A stretch of DNA of 45,643 nucleotides from Streptomyces roseus. Its GTDB lineage: Bacteria; Actinomycetota; Actinomycetes; Streptomycetales; Streptomycetaceae. Within the stretch, counting starts at the first letter, position 1; the number at the start of each line of letters is the position of its first letter. Positions 16,542 through 23,847 of the stretch are shown here, in pieces. Position numbers and translations under genes: made by a program. The notes beneath the pieces are model-generated. The model saw only the letters and a list, made by a program, of their open reading frames with translations. It ran no database searches and had not been told where the DNA came from. The stretch spans positions 130,146 to 175,788 of the forward strand of contig NZ_LFML01000102.1 in the NCBI RefSeq assembly GCF_001044425.1. The letters run 5' to 3'.

Positions 16542-17615
16542 TCAGTCCGTGTGCCGGTACGCCCCGTAGGTGAGGTAGCCCGCGTCGCCGCCCTGGTAGA
16601 GCGTGGCCTCGTCCACGGGGGCGATGGGCAGTCCCAGCCGCAGTCGCTCGACCAGGTCGGGATTGGCGATGTAGGCACGGCCGAAGCTGACGAGGTCGGC
16701 GCCGAGCCCGAGCCAGTGGTCCGCTTCGGTGCGGCCGGTCTGCTTCGGTCCCATCGGGAGCGTCGGGTTCACGATGAGGGTGCCCGGCCAGGCACGGCGC
16801 AGGCCCAGGAGCACGGGCTCCTCGGCGGTCGCTTCCAGGTGGACGTAGGCCAGGTCGAGGCGGGCGAGTTCGGCGAGCAGCGCCGCGTACAGCTCGGGCA
16901 CATCGGTTTCCGCGACGCCCCAGAACGTGGCGCCCGGGGAGAGGCGGATGCCGGTCCTGGCCCCGCCGATGGCGTCGACGGTGGCGGCCGTCGCCTCGAC
17001 GGCGAAGCGGATCCGGGCCGCCACCGAACCTCCGTAGCGGTCCGTGCGCAGGTTGGCGTTGGCGGAGAGGAACTGCGAGATCAGATAGCCGTTGGCGCCG
17101 TGCAGTTCGACGCCGTCGAAGCCGGCCTCGACGGCGCGCCGGGCGGCCTCGGCGTACGAGCGCGCGTGCTCGGGCACCTCGGCGGTGTCCAGGGCCCGCG
17201 GTACGGGTGCGGGGCGGGGCCCGGCCGGGGTGAACACGTCGCCCACGGCGGCGACGGCCGAGGGCCCGACCGGCTGCGTGCCCGTGGTGTCGGGGTGCGA
17301 GACGCGGCCGCCGTGCATGATCTGGGCGAAGATCCGTCCGCCGTTGGCGTGGACCGCGGCGGTGACCGGGCGCCACGCGCCGACCTGCTCGTCGGTGTGC
17401 AGTCCCGGGGTCCCCGGGCTGGACTGGCCGATCAGGCTCGGCTGCACCCCCTCGGTCACGATCAGCCCGGCGGTGGCCCGCTGGGCGTAGTACGTGGCCA
17501 TCGACGGTGTCGCCAGACCGTCGGCGGTGGCCCGGACCCGGGACATCGGGGCCATCACCACCCGGTTGGGCAGGGCCAGGTCGCCGAGTCGATGGCTGTC
17601 GAAAAGCGTCGTCAC
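16542..17615 (-). CDS. Old Yellow Enzyme family alkene reductase
   Basis: A 357-residue FMN-dependent NAD(P)H:flavin oxidoreductase that reduces activated C=C bonds of enones, quinones or nitro compounds. A TIM barrel is visible: LFDSHRLGDLALPNRVVMAPMSRVRA, TEGVQPS, IFAQIMHGGRVSHP, the catalytic segment FDGVELHGANGYLISQFLSANANLRTDRYGGS, then LVSFGRAYIANPDLVERLRLGLP. Length is normal for the family. The GTG at 17615 is chosen because AAGGAGC lies just upstream and the barrel starts four residues in; the open frame extends across the promoter to 17696 and is not used. It is divergent from a MerR regulator with a stretched-spacer promoter between them, so induction by an electrophile or redox stress is likely. 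Confidence 0.93.
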   Translation of the reverse strand: MTTLFDSHRLGDLALPNRVVMAPMSRVRATADGLATPSMATYYAQRATAGLIVTEGVQPSLIGQSSPGTPGLHTDEQVGAWRPVTAAVHANGGRIFAQIMHGGRVSHPDTTGTQPVGPSAVAAVGDVFTPAGPRPAPVPRALDTAEVPEHARSYAEAARRAVEAGFDGVELHGANGYLISQFLSANANLRTDRYGGSVAARIRFAVEATAATVDAIGGARTGIRLSPGATFWGVAETDVPELYAALLAELARLDLAYVHLEATAEEPVLLGLRRAWPGTLIVNPTLPMGPKQTGRTEADHWLGLGADLVSFGRAYIANPDLVERLRLGLPIAPVDEATLYQGGDAGYLTYGAYRHTD

Positions 17616-17664
17616 CGTAGAGCTCCTTGCTGTCCGCAGCGCCCGTGTGTCGGGCACGGCAGCT

Positions 17665-17696
17665 ACGCTAAAACCTGACATTGACGTCAGAGGCAA
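17665..17696 (-). promoter_or_regulatory. MerR-type promoter and operator of the Old Yellow Enzyme gene
   Basis: On the minus strand a -35 box TTGCCT (17691-17696) and a -10 box TAGCGT (17665-17670) are separated by 20 bp, the stretched spacer that MerR-family activators untwist. Inside the spacer lies the inverted repeat CTGACATTGACGTCAG (17675-17690, arms of 5 bp). The merR gene starts 35 bp beyond, facing away. Confidence 0.8.
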
Positions 17697-17730
17697 GCTT
17701 TGTGGTGCGGCTCACAGCCAGGAGGACGAG

Positions 17731-18123
17731 ATGCGTATCGGGGAACTCGCGAGGCGGGCCGGGGTCAGCGTCCGGTCGGTGCGCTACTACGAGGAGCAGG
17801 GCCTGCTCCACAGCACGCGCAGCGCCGGCGGGCAGCGGCACTACACGCAGGACGAGGTGGAGCGGGTCACGTTCATCCAGCGGCTGTACGCGGCCGGGCT
17901 CTCCAGCCGGACCATCGCCGAACTGCTGCCGTGCGTGGATTCGCCCAGCGAGGAGACCTCCGATGCCGCGCTGGCGCGGATGGCGCAGGAGCGCGACCGG
18001 CTCTCGGAGCACATCGCCGACCTCGTGCGCACCCGGGACGCCCTCGACGGGGTGATGGGCACGGCGCGTGAGTACCGGGAAAGCCTGCGCGCCTCCGCGG
18101 AGACCTCCGCGACGACCTGGTGA
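17731..18123 (+). CDS. MerR family transcriptional regulator
   Basis: A 130-residue MerR regulator. The winged HTH is MRIGELARRAGVSVRSVRYYEEQGLLHSTRSAGGQRHY (1-38), followed by the second wing DEVERVTFIQRLYAAGLSSRTIAELLPCV and a dimerisation coiled coil (ALARMAQERDRLSEHIADLVRTRDALDGVM). It has only one Cys and no CxxC or SoxR-like cluster near the C-terminus, which argues against metal or [2Fe-2S] sensing and for a small organic effector. The ATG at 17731 has GGAGG 6 nt upstream; the longer in-frame extension crosses the promoter. It probably activates the divergent reductase gene and may be co-transcribed with the methyltransferase behind it. Confidence 0.93.
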   Translation: MRIGELARRAGVSVRSVRYYEEQGLLHSTRSAGGQRHYTQDEVERVTFIQRLYAAGLSSRTIAELLPCVDSPSEETSDAALARMAQERDRLSEHIADLVRTRDALDGVMGTAREYRESLRASAETSATTW

Positions 18124-18143
18124 AAGGGGTGCGGCCTCCTGTA

Positions 18144-18160
18144 AGTTCCGTTTGGGAACT
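18144..18160. promoter_or_regulatory. Inverted repeat at the methyltransferase start
   Basis: AGTTCCGTTTGGGAACT: 6-bp perfect arms and a 5-nt loop, 20 nt after the merR stop and ending 5 nt before the methyltransferase GTG. The right arm contains the only ribosome-binding-like bases (GGGAAC), so an RNA hairpin could mask initiation, or it could be a DNA operator. Confidence 0.5.
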
Positions 18161-18165
18161 CACTA

Positions 18166-18825
18166 GTGGGTCAAGGCGATCGGGAGAGCTCATGGGGCTT
18201 CGACGGACTGCTCGTGGAGGAGGACGAGGCGCTGGCCGCCGCCACCAGGGATGCCGAGGCCGCCGGGCTCCCCGCGCACCAAGTGGCCCCGAACCAGGGG
18301 AAGCTGCTGCACCTGCTGGCCCGCATCCGCGGCGCTCGCACCATCCTCGAAATCGGCACGCTCGGCGGTTACAGCACCATCTGGCTCGCCCGGGCCCTGC
18401 CGGCCGGCGGGCGGCTGGTCACCCTGGAGGTCGACCCGGCGTGCGCCGACGTGGCCGCCGCGAACGTCGCCCGCGCCGGACTGGCGGACGTGGTCGACAT
18501 CCGGCGCGGCCCCGCCCTCGACCTGCTGCCGCAGCTCACGGACCTCGCCCCGTTCGACCTGGTCTTCATCGACGCCGACAAGCCGTCCAACCCGCACTAC
18601 CTGAGGTGGGCCCTCGAACTGACCCGGCCCGGCAGCGTCATCATCGGTGACAACGTCGTGCGCGACGGCGCCGTCGTCGACCCGGACAGCACCGATCCGC
18701 GCGTCCAGGGCGTCCGCCGGTTCACCGAACTCATCGCGGAAAACCCGAAGTTGACCGCCACGGCCCTCCAGACCGTCGGCAGCAAGGGGTACGACGGCCT
18801 CGTCATGGCCCTCGTCACCGACTGA
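18166..18825 (+). CDS. O-methyltransferase (catechol/CoA-type, class I)
   Basis: A 219-residue SAM- and metal-dependent O-methyltransferase of the COMT/CCoAOMT family. The SAM motif is RTILEIGTLGGYSTIWLARALPAGGRLVTLEVDP, and the metal-binding segment is DLVFIDADKPSNPHYLRWALELTRPGSVIIGDNVVRDG with the expected Asp and Asp-Asn ligands. It probably methylates a vicinal diphenol or similar. The GTG at 18166 is the earliest start that fits; its upstream GGGAAC is part of an inverted repeat. Next to a MerR/Old Yellow Enzyme pair and close to rox, it fits aromatic or quinone detoxification, though primary metabolic roles for such methyltransferases are also known. It trails merR by 42 nt. Confidence 0.9.
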   Translation: MGQGDRESSWGFDGLLVEEDEALAAATRDAEAAGLPAHQVAPNQGKLLHLLARIRGARTILEIGTLGGYSTIWLARALPAGGRLVTLEVDPACADVAAANVARAGLADVVDIRRGPALDLLPQLTDLAPFDLVFIDADKPSNPHYLRWALELTRPGSVIIGDNVVRDGAVVDPDSTDPRVQGVRRFTELIAENPKLTATALQTVGSKGYDGLVMALVTD

Positions 18826-18855
18826 GCCGCGCCCCGGGCGGCCGCCCGAAACCAC

Positions 18856-18868
18856 TAACCTCGGCCGC
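18856..18868 (+). promoter_or_regulatory. Probable leaderless -10 box of the PemK-like gene
   Basis: TAACCT (18856-18861) ends 7 nt before the ATG at 18869 and there is no Shine-Dalgarno sequence, so transcription would start at or next to the start codon. No convincing -35 seen. Confidence 0.4.
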
Positions 18869-19333
18869 ATGACGGCACTTTCCCACCACAGCTTCGACCC
18901 CATCGAGCAGCCCGGCCGCGGCGGGGCCACCGCCACCACCGAGGCCGATCCGCACGCCATCGGGCCCGTGCGCACCGAGTACGCGCCCGACAAGGACGGC
19001 GATCCGGACCCCGGCGAGATCGTGTGGACCTGGGTCCCGTACGAGGAGAACGACGGGCGCGGCAAGGACCGCCCGGTGCTGGTCGTCGCCCGGGAGGCGG
19101 GCGGGCGCACGCTGCTCGCCGTCCAGCTGTCCAGCAAGCGGCACGACAACGACCGGGAGTGGGTGCCGATCGGGACCGGACCGTGGGACGGCGCCGGACG
19201 CGAGTCCTGGGTCGACGTGGACCGCGTGCTGCGCGTGCACGAGGACGGGATGCGGCGCGAGGCCTGCGCCCTGGACCGGGGCAGGTTCCAGCTGGTCGTG
19301 AACCGGCTCCGCGAGCGCTACGGCTGGCGGTAG
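18869..19333 (+). CDS. PemK/MazF-like toxin-family protein, no antitoxin seen
   Basis: A 154-residue protein whose C-terminal two thirds match the PemK/MazF fold: GEIVWTWVPYEENDGRGKDRPVLVVAREAGGRTLLAVQLSSKRHDNDREWVPIGTG, then WVDVDRVLRVHEDGMRREACALDRGRFQLVVNRLRERYGW. The RPVLVV strand and the S-S-K segment correspond to the ribonuclease core of MazF, but the N-terminal 45 residues are an acidic, low-complexity extension. No small antitoxin ORF lies on either side. This solitary architecture is common in Streptomyces, so it may be a housekeeping RNase or inactive relative rather than an addiction toxin. It converges with the glycohydrolase gene across a strong terminator. Confidence 0.78.
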   Translation: MTALSHHSFDPIEQPGRGGATATTEADPHAIGPVRTEYAPDKDGDPDPGEIVWTWVPYEENDGRGKDRPVLVVAREAGGRTLLAVQLSSKRHDNDREWVPIGTGPWDGAGRESWVDVDRVLRVHEDGMRREACALDRGRFQLVVNRLRERYGWR

Positions 19334-19345
19334 GAGGCTTACGGA

Positions 19346-19378
19346 GCCGCCGGGCGGACCTCCCAGCCGCCCGGCGGC
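19346..19378. terminator. Bidirectional terminator between PemK-like and PARG genes
   Basis: GCCGCCGGGCGG (19346-19357) pairs perfectly over 12 bp with 19367-19378 across a 9-nt loop, and ACGGA / TCCGT further out (19341-19345, 19382-19386) lengthens the structure. It lies between two convergent genes. Confidence 0.8.
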
Positions 19379-19436
19379 CCCTCCGTCAGCCAGGCGGGCG
19401 GGCGCCCCGGCCCGCGCCGGGCGGGCACCCCGTGCC

Positions 19437-20300
19437 CTACGCCCCGCACCGCGGCCCCTGCGCGCCGAATCCGGCGAAGGCCCGCTCGAAGGCCACCCGC
19501 GGCGCCGGGTCGCGGTCCAGCACCCCGAACACCACCCGCTCGAAGACCCCCGCGAAACGACCGGCCAGCAGGGCCCGGAAGGCCTCGGCGACCTCCGCCG
19601 GGTCGTTGCGGAACACCCCGCACCCCCACGCCCCCAGCACCAGCCGCGGATACCCGTGCAGCGCCGCCGTCTCCAGGACGCGCTCCGCGCGCCGTGCCAG
19701 CGCCGCCGGGATCTCGGCGGCGCGCTCGGGCTCCTGGCGGCGGATGGTGCCCGCGTTGGGAGCCGGGGAGGTCAGGAAACCCACCCGGACGGGGGTGTCC
19801 AGCAGCTCGCCCCGGTCGTCACGGAAGACGGGCACCCCGGGCGAGTGAATCACCCGGTCGGTGTAGAACGTGCTTCTTCCCGCGCGGTGGACCTCGTAGT
19901 ACTCGGGGGCTTCCAGCAGGGTCTCGTACAGGGCCGAAGCGCGGCACAGCGCCTCCTCCTGGGCCTTGGCCCCGCGGACGTATCCGCCCCCGGGATTACG
20001 GGCCGAGGCGAAGTTCAAGGCGGCCACCGCCGCGCCGCAGACCGGGCCCGGGCCGTCCGCCGCGAGCCTTCGCGCGGCGACCGTGCTGCTCTCCCCCGTC
20101 ACCTCGACGACGGTCTCGTACCGCCCCGCGGGAAGTCTCCCGTCTGGAATGACCTGGTTTGGCCCATATATCCTGGTTGCGGCCCTGGATTCCGCCAGGG
20201 CGGCGGCGAGGGAGACCTGCCGCCCCGACCGCGTCCGGTACCCGCCGGCCGCCACGATGGTCGCGTTCTCCCGCGCGATCTCGCGCAATCTGCTGCTCAC
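19437..20300 (-). CDS. Bacterial-type poly(ADP-ribose) glycohydrolase (TIGR02452)
   Basis: A 287-residue macrodomain-fold protein of the TIGR02452/DUF2263 family, whose Thermomonospora member was shown to be a poly(ADP-ribose) glycohydrolase. The family signature GGG-x7-QEE is intact: Gly104-106, YVRGAKA, then Gln-Glu-Glu 114-116, which supplies the catalytic glutamate. LVLGAWGCGVFRNDPAEVAEAFRALL near the C-terminus is the second conserved block (phosphate-binding loop). It would hydrolyse ribose-ribose or terminal ADP-ribose links in the cytoplasm. Start chosen at GTG 20300 because relatives begin (M)SxRLRxIARE; a GTG at 20327 would add nine residues. No ADP-ribosyltransferase gene is in the window, so the source of the ADP-ribose marks is unknown. 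Confidence 0.88.
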   Translation of the reverse strand: MSSRLREIARENATIVAAGGYRTRSGRQVSLAAALAESRAATRIYGPNQVIPDGRLPAGRYETVVEVTGESSTVAARRLAADGPGPVCGAAVAALNFASARNPGGGYVRGAKAQEEALCRASALYETLLEAPEYYEVHRAGRSTFYTDRVIHSPGVPVFRDDRGELLDTPVRVGFLTSPAPNAGTIRRQEPERAAEIPAALARRAERVLETAALHGYPRLVLGAWGCGVFRNDPAEVAEAFRALLAGRFAGVFERVVFGVLDRDPAPRVAFERAFAGFGAQGPRCGA

Positions 20301-20435
20301 GCCGCCATCATCGGCGGCAGGAACCACCCGCGGCCAAGGGATTTCCGCGCGGTGGCCGGCTCCCCCCCTTTTCGGGCCGACGAGGACGGGTAGGTAGGCA
20401 TGGTCAGGTCACACCCGCGGACAGGAGACCCTGCC

Positions 20436-21761
20436 ATGTCACAGGACTCGTACGCGCCACCAGATCCCCTGGCCCCCGGCGACGCGCCCGCTCTCGGCGA
20501 GACCGCCGCCAAGGACCTCGTCCACGGCATCTGTTTCAAGACGGGCCCGCCCCGCACCCTCGGAGCCGAGCTCGAATGGCTCGTGCTGGACGCCGAGCGG
20601 CCCGGCGAGATACTGCCGCCCGACCGGCTGACCGCCGCGCACGACGCGGCCCGCGCCCTGCCCCTGCACTCCCGCTTCACGATCGAGCCCGGCGGCCAGC
20701 TGGAACTCAGCTCCGCTCCCGCCTCCTCCCTCTCCGGCTGCGTGGACGGCCTCCAGGCCGATCTGACCGCCGTACGGGCCGCCCTGCGGTCCCGGGGCCT
20801 GGTCCTGCGCGGCACCGGCCGCGATCCGCGCCGGCCGTTGCGCCGCCTCCTGTACAGCCCGCGCTACGACGCGATGGAAACCTACTTCGACCGCACCGGC
20901 CCGGCCGGGCGGGCCATGATGCGCTCTTCCGCCTCCGTCCAGGTCTGCGTGGACGCCGGCTACGAGGAACCGGGCCCGCTCGGGTACGGCCGCCGCTGGC
21001 GGATGGCCCACCTGCTGGGCGCCGTGTTCGTGGCGGCCTTCGCCAACTCCCCCGCGCACGAGGGCCCGTACGCCGGATGGCGGTGCTCCCGGCAGGGGAT
21101 CTGGCACGACCTCGACGCCCGGCGCTCGCTGGCCCCGCCCCTGGACGCCGAACCGCGGGCCGGCTGGACCCGGCACGCGCTGGACACCGAGGTGATGTGC
21201 GTACGGTCGGAAGGCGACGGGCCGTGGCCGGTGCCGCGCGGCATGACGTTCCGCGACTGGCTGCGCGCCGGCAGGGCCACCGGCGGCCGGGCCCGCCGCG
21301 GCCTGCGGGCTCCCACCGCCGAGGACCTGGAATACCACCTGACCACGCTGTTCCCGCCGGTGCGCCCGCGCGGGCACCTGGAGTTCCGGATGATCGACGC
21401 CCAGCCGGGCGACGACGGCTGGCTGGTGCCGGTCGCCGTCGTGCACGCGCTCTTCGACGACCCGGAGGCCGCAGAGAGCGCGTACCGGGCCGCGAAGGCC
21501 CTGGCCGACGCCCACGGGCCCCGGCCCTCGCCGCGCAATCCCCTGTGGGAGTCCGCCGCCCGGCACGGCCTGGCCGACCCGGAGCTGCGTGCGGCCGCCG
21601 CCGTGTGCTTCCGGGCCGCCGCGCAGGCGCTGCCACGCCTCGGCGCGAGCCGGCACGTCCAGGACGTGGTCGGCGCCTTCACCGAACGCTTCCCGCTGCG
21701 CGGCCGCTGCCCGGCCGACGACGGATACCTCCAGCTCACCGGGACGGGGGCCCGCTCATGA
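20436..21761 (+). CDS. egtA: Ergothioneine biosynthesis glutamate-cysteine ligase EgtA
   Basis: A 441-residue ATP-dependent ligase of the GCS2 family that makes gamma-glutamylcysteine, the sulfur donor for ergothioneine. Seen: GAELEWLVLD near the N-terminus, TIEPGGQLELSSAP (substrate and metal site), MRSSASVQVCVDAGY, LGAVFVAAFANSP, and HLEFRMIDAQPGDDGW near 300-330. The ATG at 20436 follows AGGAGA 7 nt upstream; an in-frame ATG at 20400 has only a weak TAGGTAGG and would add 12 unconserved residues. First gene of a four-gene unit in which every junction overlaps; its stop overlaps the egtB start by 4 nt (ATGA). Confidence 0.95.
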   Translation: MSQDSYAPPDPLAPGDAPALGETAAKDLVHGICFKTGPPRTLGAELEWLVLDAERPGEILPPDRLTAAHDAARALPLHSRFTIEPGGQLELSSAPASSLSGCVDGLQADLTAVRAALRSRGLVLRGTGRDPRRPLRRLLYSPRYDAMETYFDRTGPAGRAMMRSSASVQVCVDAGYEEPGPLGYGRRWRMAHLLGAVFVAAFANSPAHEGPYAGWRCSRQGIWHDLDARRSLAPPLDAEPRAGWTRHALDTEVMCVRSEGDGPWPVPRGMTFRDWLRAGRATGGRARRGLRAPTAEDLEYHLTTLFPPVRPRGHLEFRMIDAQPGDDGWLVPVAVVHALFDDPEAAESAYRAAKALADAHGPRPSPRNPLWESAARHGLADPELRAAAAVCFRAAAQALPRLGASRHVQDVVGAFTERFPLRGRCPADDGYLQLTGTGARS

Positions 21762-23089
21762 CCGCATCTCCTTCAGCCGATTCCGCCCGCCCGAGCCCCG
21801 CGGCCCTGCGCGAGCGGGCCTTCACCGCCCTGACCGCCGCCCGCGCGCGCACGGCCCTGCTCACCGATGCCGTGAGCGATCGCGACCTGATCGCCCAGCA
21901 CTCCCCCCTGATGTCCCCCCTGGTCTGGGACCTCGCCCACATCGGGAACCAGGAGGAGCTCTGGCTGCTGCGCAACGTGGCCGGGCACGACTCCCTCCAC
22001 CCGGAGATCGACCCGCTGTACGACGCGTTCCAGCACCCCCGCGCCGAGCGGCCGAAGCTGCCCCTGCTGGGTCCGGAGCAGGCCCGCCGCTACGCTGCCG
22101 AGGTGCGGGGCCGGGTCTTCGACCTGCTGGAGCGCACGGCGCTCGAAGGCTCCGCGCTGCTGGACGACGGTTTCGCGTTCGGCATGATCGCCCAGCACGA
22201 ACAGCAGCACGACGAGACGATGCTGATCACCCATCAGCTCCGCTCGGGCGAGCCGGTACTGACGGCGCCCGACCCGGACCCCCCGCAGGGGCCGCCGCCC
22301 GCGGTCACCGAAGTCCTGTTGCCCGGTGGTCCGTTCACCATGGGCACCTCGGCCGAGCCCTGGTCCCTGGACAACGAGCGGCCCGCGCACACCCGGGAGG
22401 TCGGGGCGTTCCGGATCGACACGGCGCCGGTGACCAACGCCGCCTACCAGGCGTTCATCGAGGACGGCGGCTACGGCGACGACCGCTGGTGGGCCCCCGA
22501 GGGCTGGGACCAGATCCACCGGCACGGGATCGAGGCCCCGCTGTTCTGGCGCCGCGAGGCCGGCCAGTGGCTGCGCCGCCGCTTCGGCGTGACCGAACCG
22601 GTCCCCGCCGACGAGCCCGTACTGCACGTCAGCTGGTACGAGGCGGACGCTTACGCCCGCTGGGCGGGCCGCCGCCTGCCCACGGAGGCGGAGTGGGAGA
22701 AGGCCGCCCGGCACGACCCGGCCACCGGCCGCTCCACCCGGTACCCCTGGGGCGACGCGGACCCGACCCCGGAGCGCGCCAACCTCGGCCAGCGCCACCT
22801 GCGCCCGGCCCCGGCGGGCAGCTACCCGGCCGGGGCGTCCCCGCTCGGGGTGCGCCAGCTGATCGGCGACGTGTGGGAGTGGACCTCCTCCGACTTCCTG
22901 CCGTACCCGGGGTTCAGGGCCTTCCCCTACCGCGAGTACTCGGAGGTGTTCTTCGGCCCCGAGCACAAGGTGCTGCGCGGCGGCTCGTTCGCCGTGGACC
23001 CGGTGGCCTGCCGGGGCACCTTCCGCAACTGGGACCTGCCGGTACGCCGGCAGATCTTCTCCGGCTTCCGGACCGCGAGGGATGCCTGA
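21758..23089 (+). CDS. egtB: Ergothioneine biosynthesis sulfoxide synthase EgtB
   Basis: A 443-residue non-heme iron enzyme that couples gamma-glutamylcysteine and N-alpha-trimethylhistidine with O2 to give the sulfoxide. The N-terminal DinB-like domain supplies the iron ligands: His61 (WDLAHIGNQEE), His147 and His151 (QHEQQHDE), spaced as in characterised EgtB. The C-terminal formylglycine-generating-like domain has GGPFTMGTS, VTNAAYQAFIEDGGY, RLPTEAEWEKAAR, GDVWEWTSSDF and KVLRGGSFA...RNWD. The ATG overlaps the egtA stop; a long upstream open frame is antisense read-through with no homology. Full family length. Confidence 0.97.
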   Translation: MTASPSADSARPSPAALRERAFTALTAARARTALLTDAVSDRDLIAQHSPLMSPLVWDLAHIGNQEELWLLRNVAGHDSLHPEIDPLYDAFQHPRAERPKLPLLGPEQARRYAAEVRGRVFDLLERTALEGSALLDDGFAFGMIAQHEQQHDETMLITHQLRSGEPVLTAPDPDPPQGPPPAVTEVLLPGGPFTMGTSAEPWSLDNERPAHTREVGAFRIDTAPVTNAAYQAFIEDGGYGDDRWWAPEGWDQIHRHGIEAPLFWRREAGQWLRRRFGVTEPVPADEPVLHVSWYEADAYARWAGRRLPTEAEWEKAARHDPATGRSTRYPWGDADPTPERANLGQRHLRPAPAGSYPAGASPLGVRQLIGDVWEWTSSDFLPYPGFRAFPYREYSEVFFGPEHKVLRGGSFAVDPVACRGTFRNWDLPVRRQIFSGFRTARDA

Positions 23090-23847
23090 TGTGCCGGCAC
23101 ATCGCCTTCGTGGGACCGGAGATACCCCTGGCCCGGCTGCTGACCGAGCCCGAGCACTGCCTCGTCCGGCAGTCCTGGGAGCCGCGCCGCCAGCGCCACG
23201 GCACGGTCAACGCCGACGGCTTCGGTGTCGGCTGGTACGCGGAGGGAGACCCGGTCCCCGCGCGCTACCGCCGGTCCGGACCCGTTTGGGGGGACGCCAA
23301 CTTCGCCGATCTGGCCCGGGTCGTCCGTACGCGGGCCGCGCTGGCCGCCGTACGGGACGCGACCGTGTTCGGGGCGGACGGGGAGGCCGCCGCGGCGCCG
23401 TTCGCCGCCGGGCCGTGGCTGTTCAGCCACAACGGCGCGGTGCGGGACTGGCCGGACGCGGCGGCGCCGCTCGCCGCCTCGCTGCCCCCCGCGGAGCTGC
23501 TGTCCCTGGCCGCGAGCACGGACTCGGCGCTGGTCTGGGCGCTGGTGCAGCACCGGCTCCGGCAGGGGGACGACCTCGGCACGGCGCTCGCCGAACCCGT
23601 GCGGGAGCTCGCGGCGGCGGCGCCGGGCTCCCGCCTCAACCTGCTGCTGACGGACGGCGCCGACATCGCCGCGACGGCCTGGGGCGATTCGCTCTGGTAC
23701 CTGTCCGACGCGCGGGCGCAGCGCACGGTGGTGGCGTCCGAGCCCTACGACGACGATCCCCGCTGGCGCGAAGTACCCGACCGGACCCTGCTGACCGCCC
23801 GTGCCACACGGGTCGACCTGACCCCGCTGAAGGAGACCTCCCCGTGA
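23089..23847 (+). CDS. egtC: Ergothioneine biosynthesis amidohydrolase EgtC
   Basis: A 252-residue class II glutamine-amidotransferase-type hydrolase that removes the glutamyl group from the EgtB product. Met removal exposes Cys2 as the N-terminal nucleophile (MCRHIAFVGP). HGTVNADGFGVGWYAEG, FSHNGAVRDW and STDSALVWALV are the canonical glutaminase-domain blocks. The start overlaps the egtB stop by 1 nt (TGATG), and the stop overlaps egtD by 4 nt. No egtE (PLP C-S lyase) lies in this cluster, so the last desulfurising step must be encoded elsewhere or done by another lyase, as usual in Streptomyces. Confidence 0.96.
   Translation: MCRHIAFVGPEIPLARLLTEPEHCLVRQSWEPRRQRHGTVNADGFGVGWYAEGDPVPARYRRSGPVWGDANFADLARVVRTRAALAAVRDATVFGADGEAAAAPFAAGPWLFSHNGAVRDWPDAAAPLAASLPPAELLSLAASTDSALVWALVQHRLRQGDDLGTALAEPVRELAAAAPGSRLNLLLTDGADIAATAWGDSLWYLSDARAQRTVVASEPYDDDPRWREVPDRTLLTARATRVDLTPLKETSP

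Noticed and set aside
18869..19333. Complete toxin-antitoxin module
   Set aside because: No antitoxin-like small ORF upstream or downstream; the upstream neighbour is a methyltransferase and the downstream one is convergent.
20159..21757. N-terminal extension of egtB to 976 residues
   Set aside because: It overlaps egtA out of frame, and the conserved EgtB sequence starts at 21758 with an ATGA junction.
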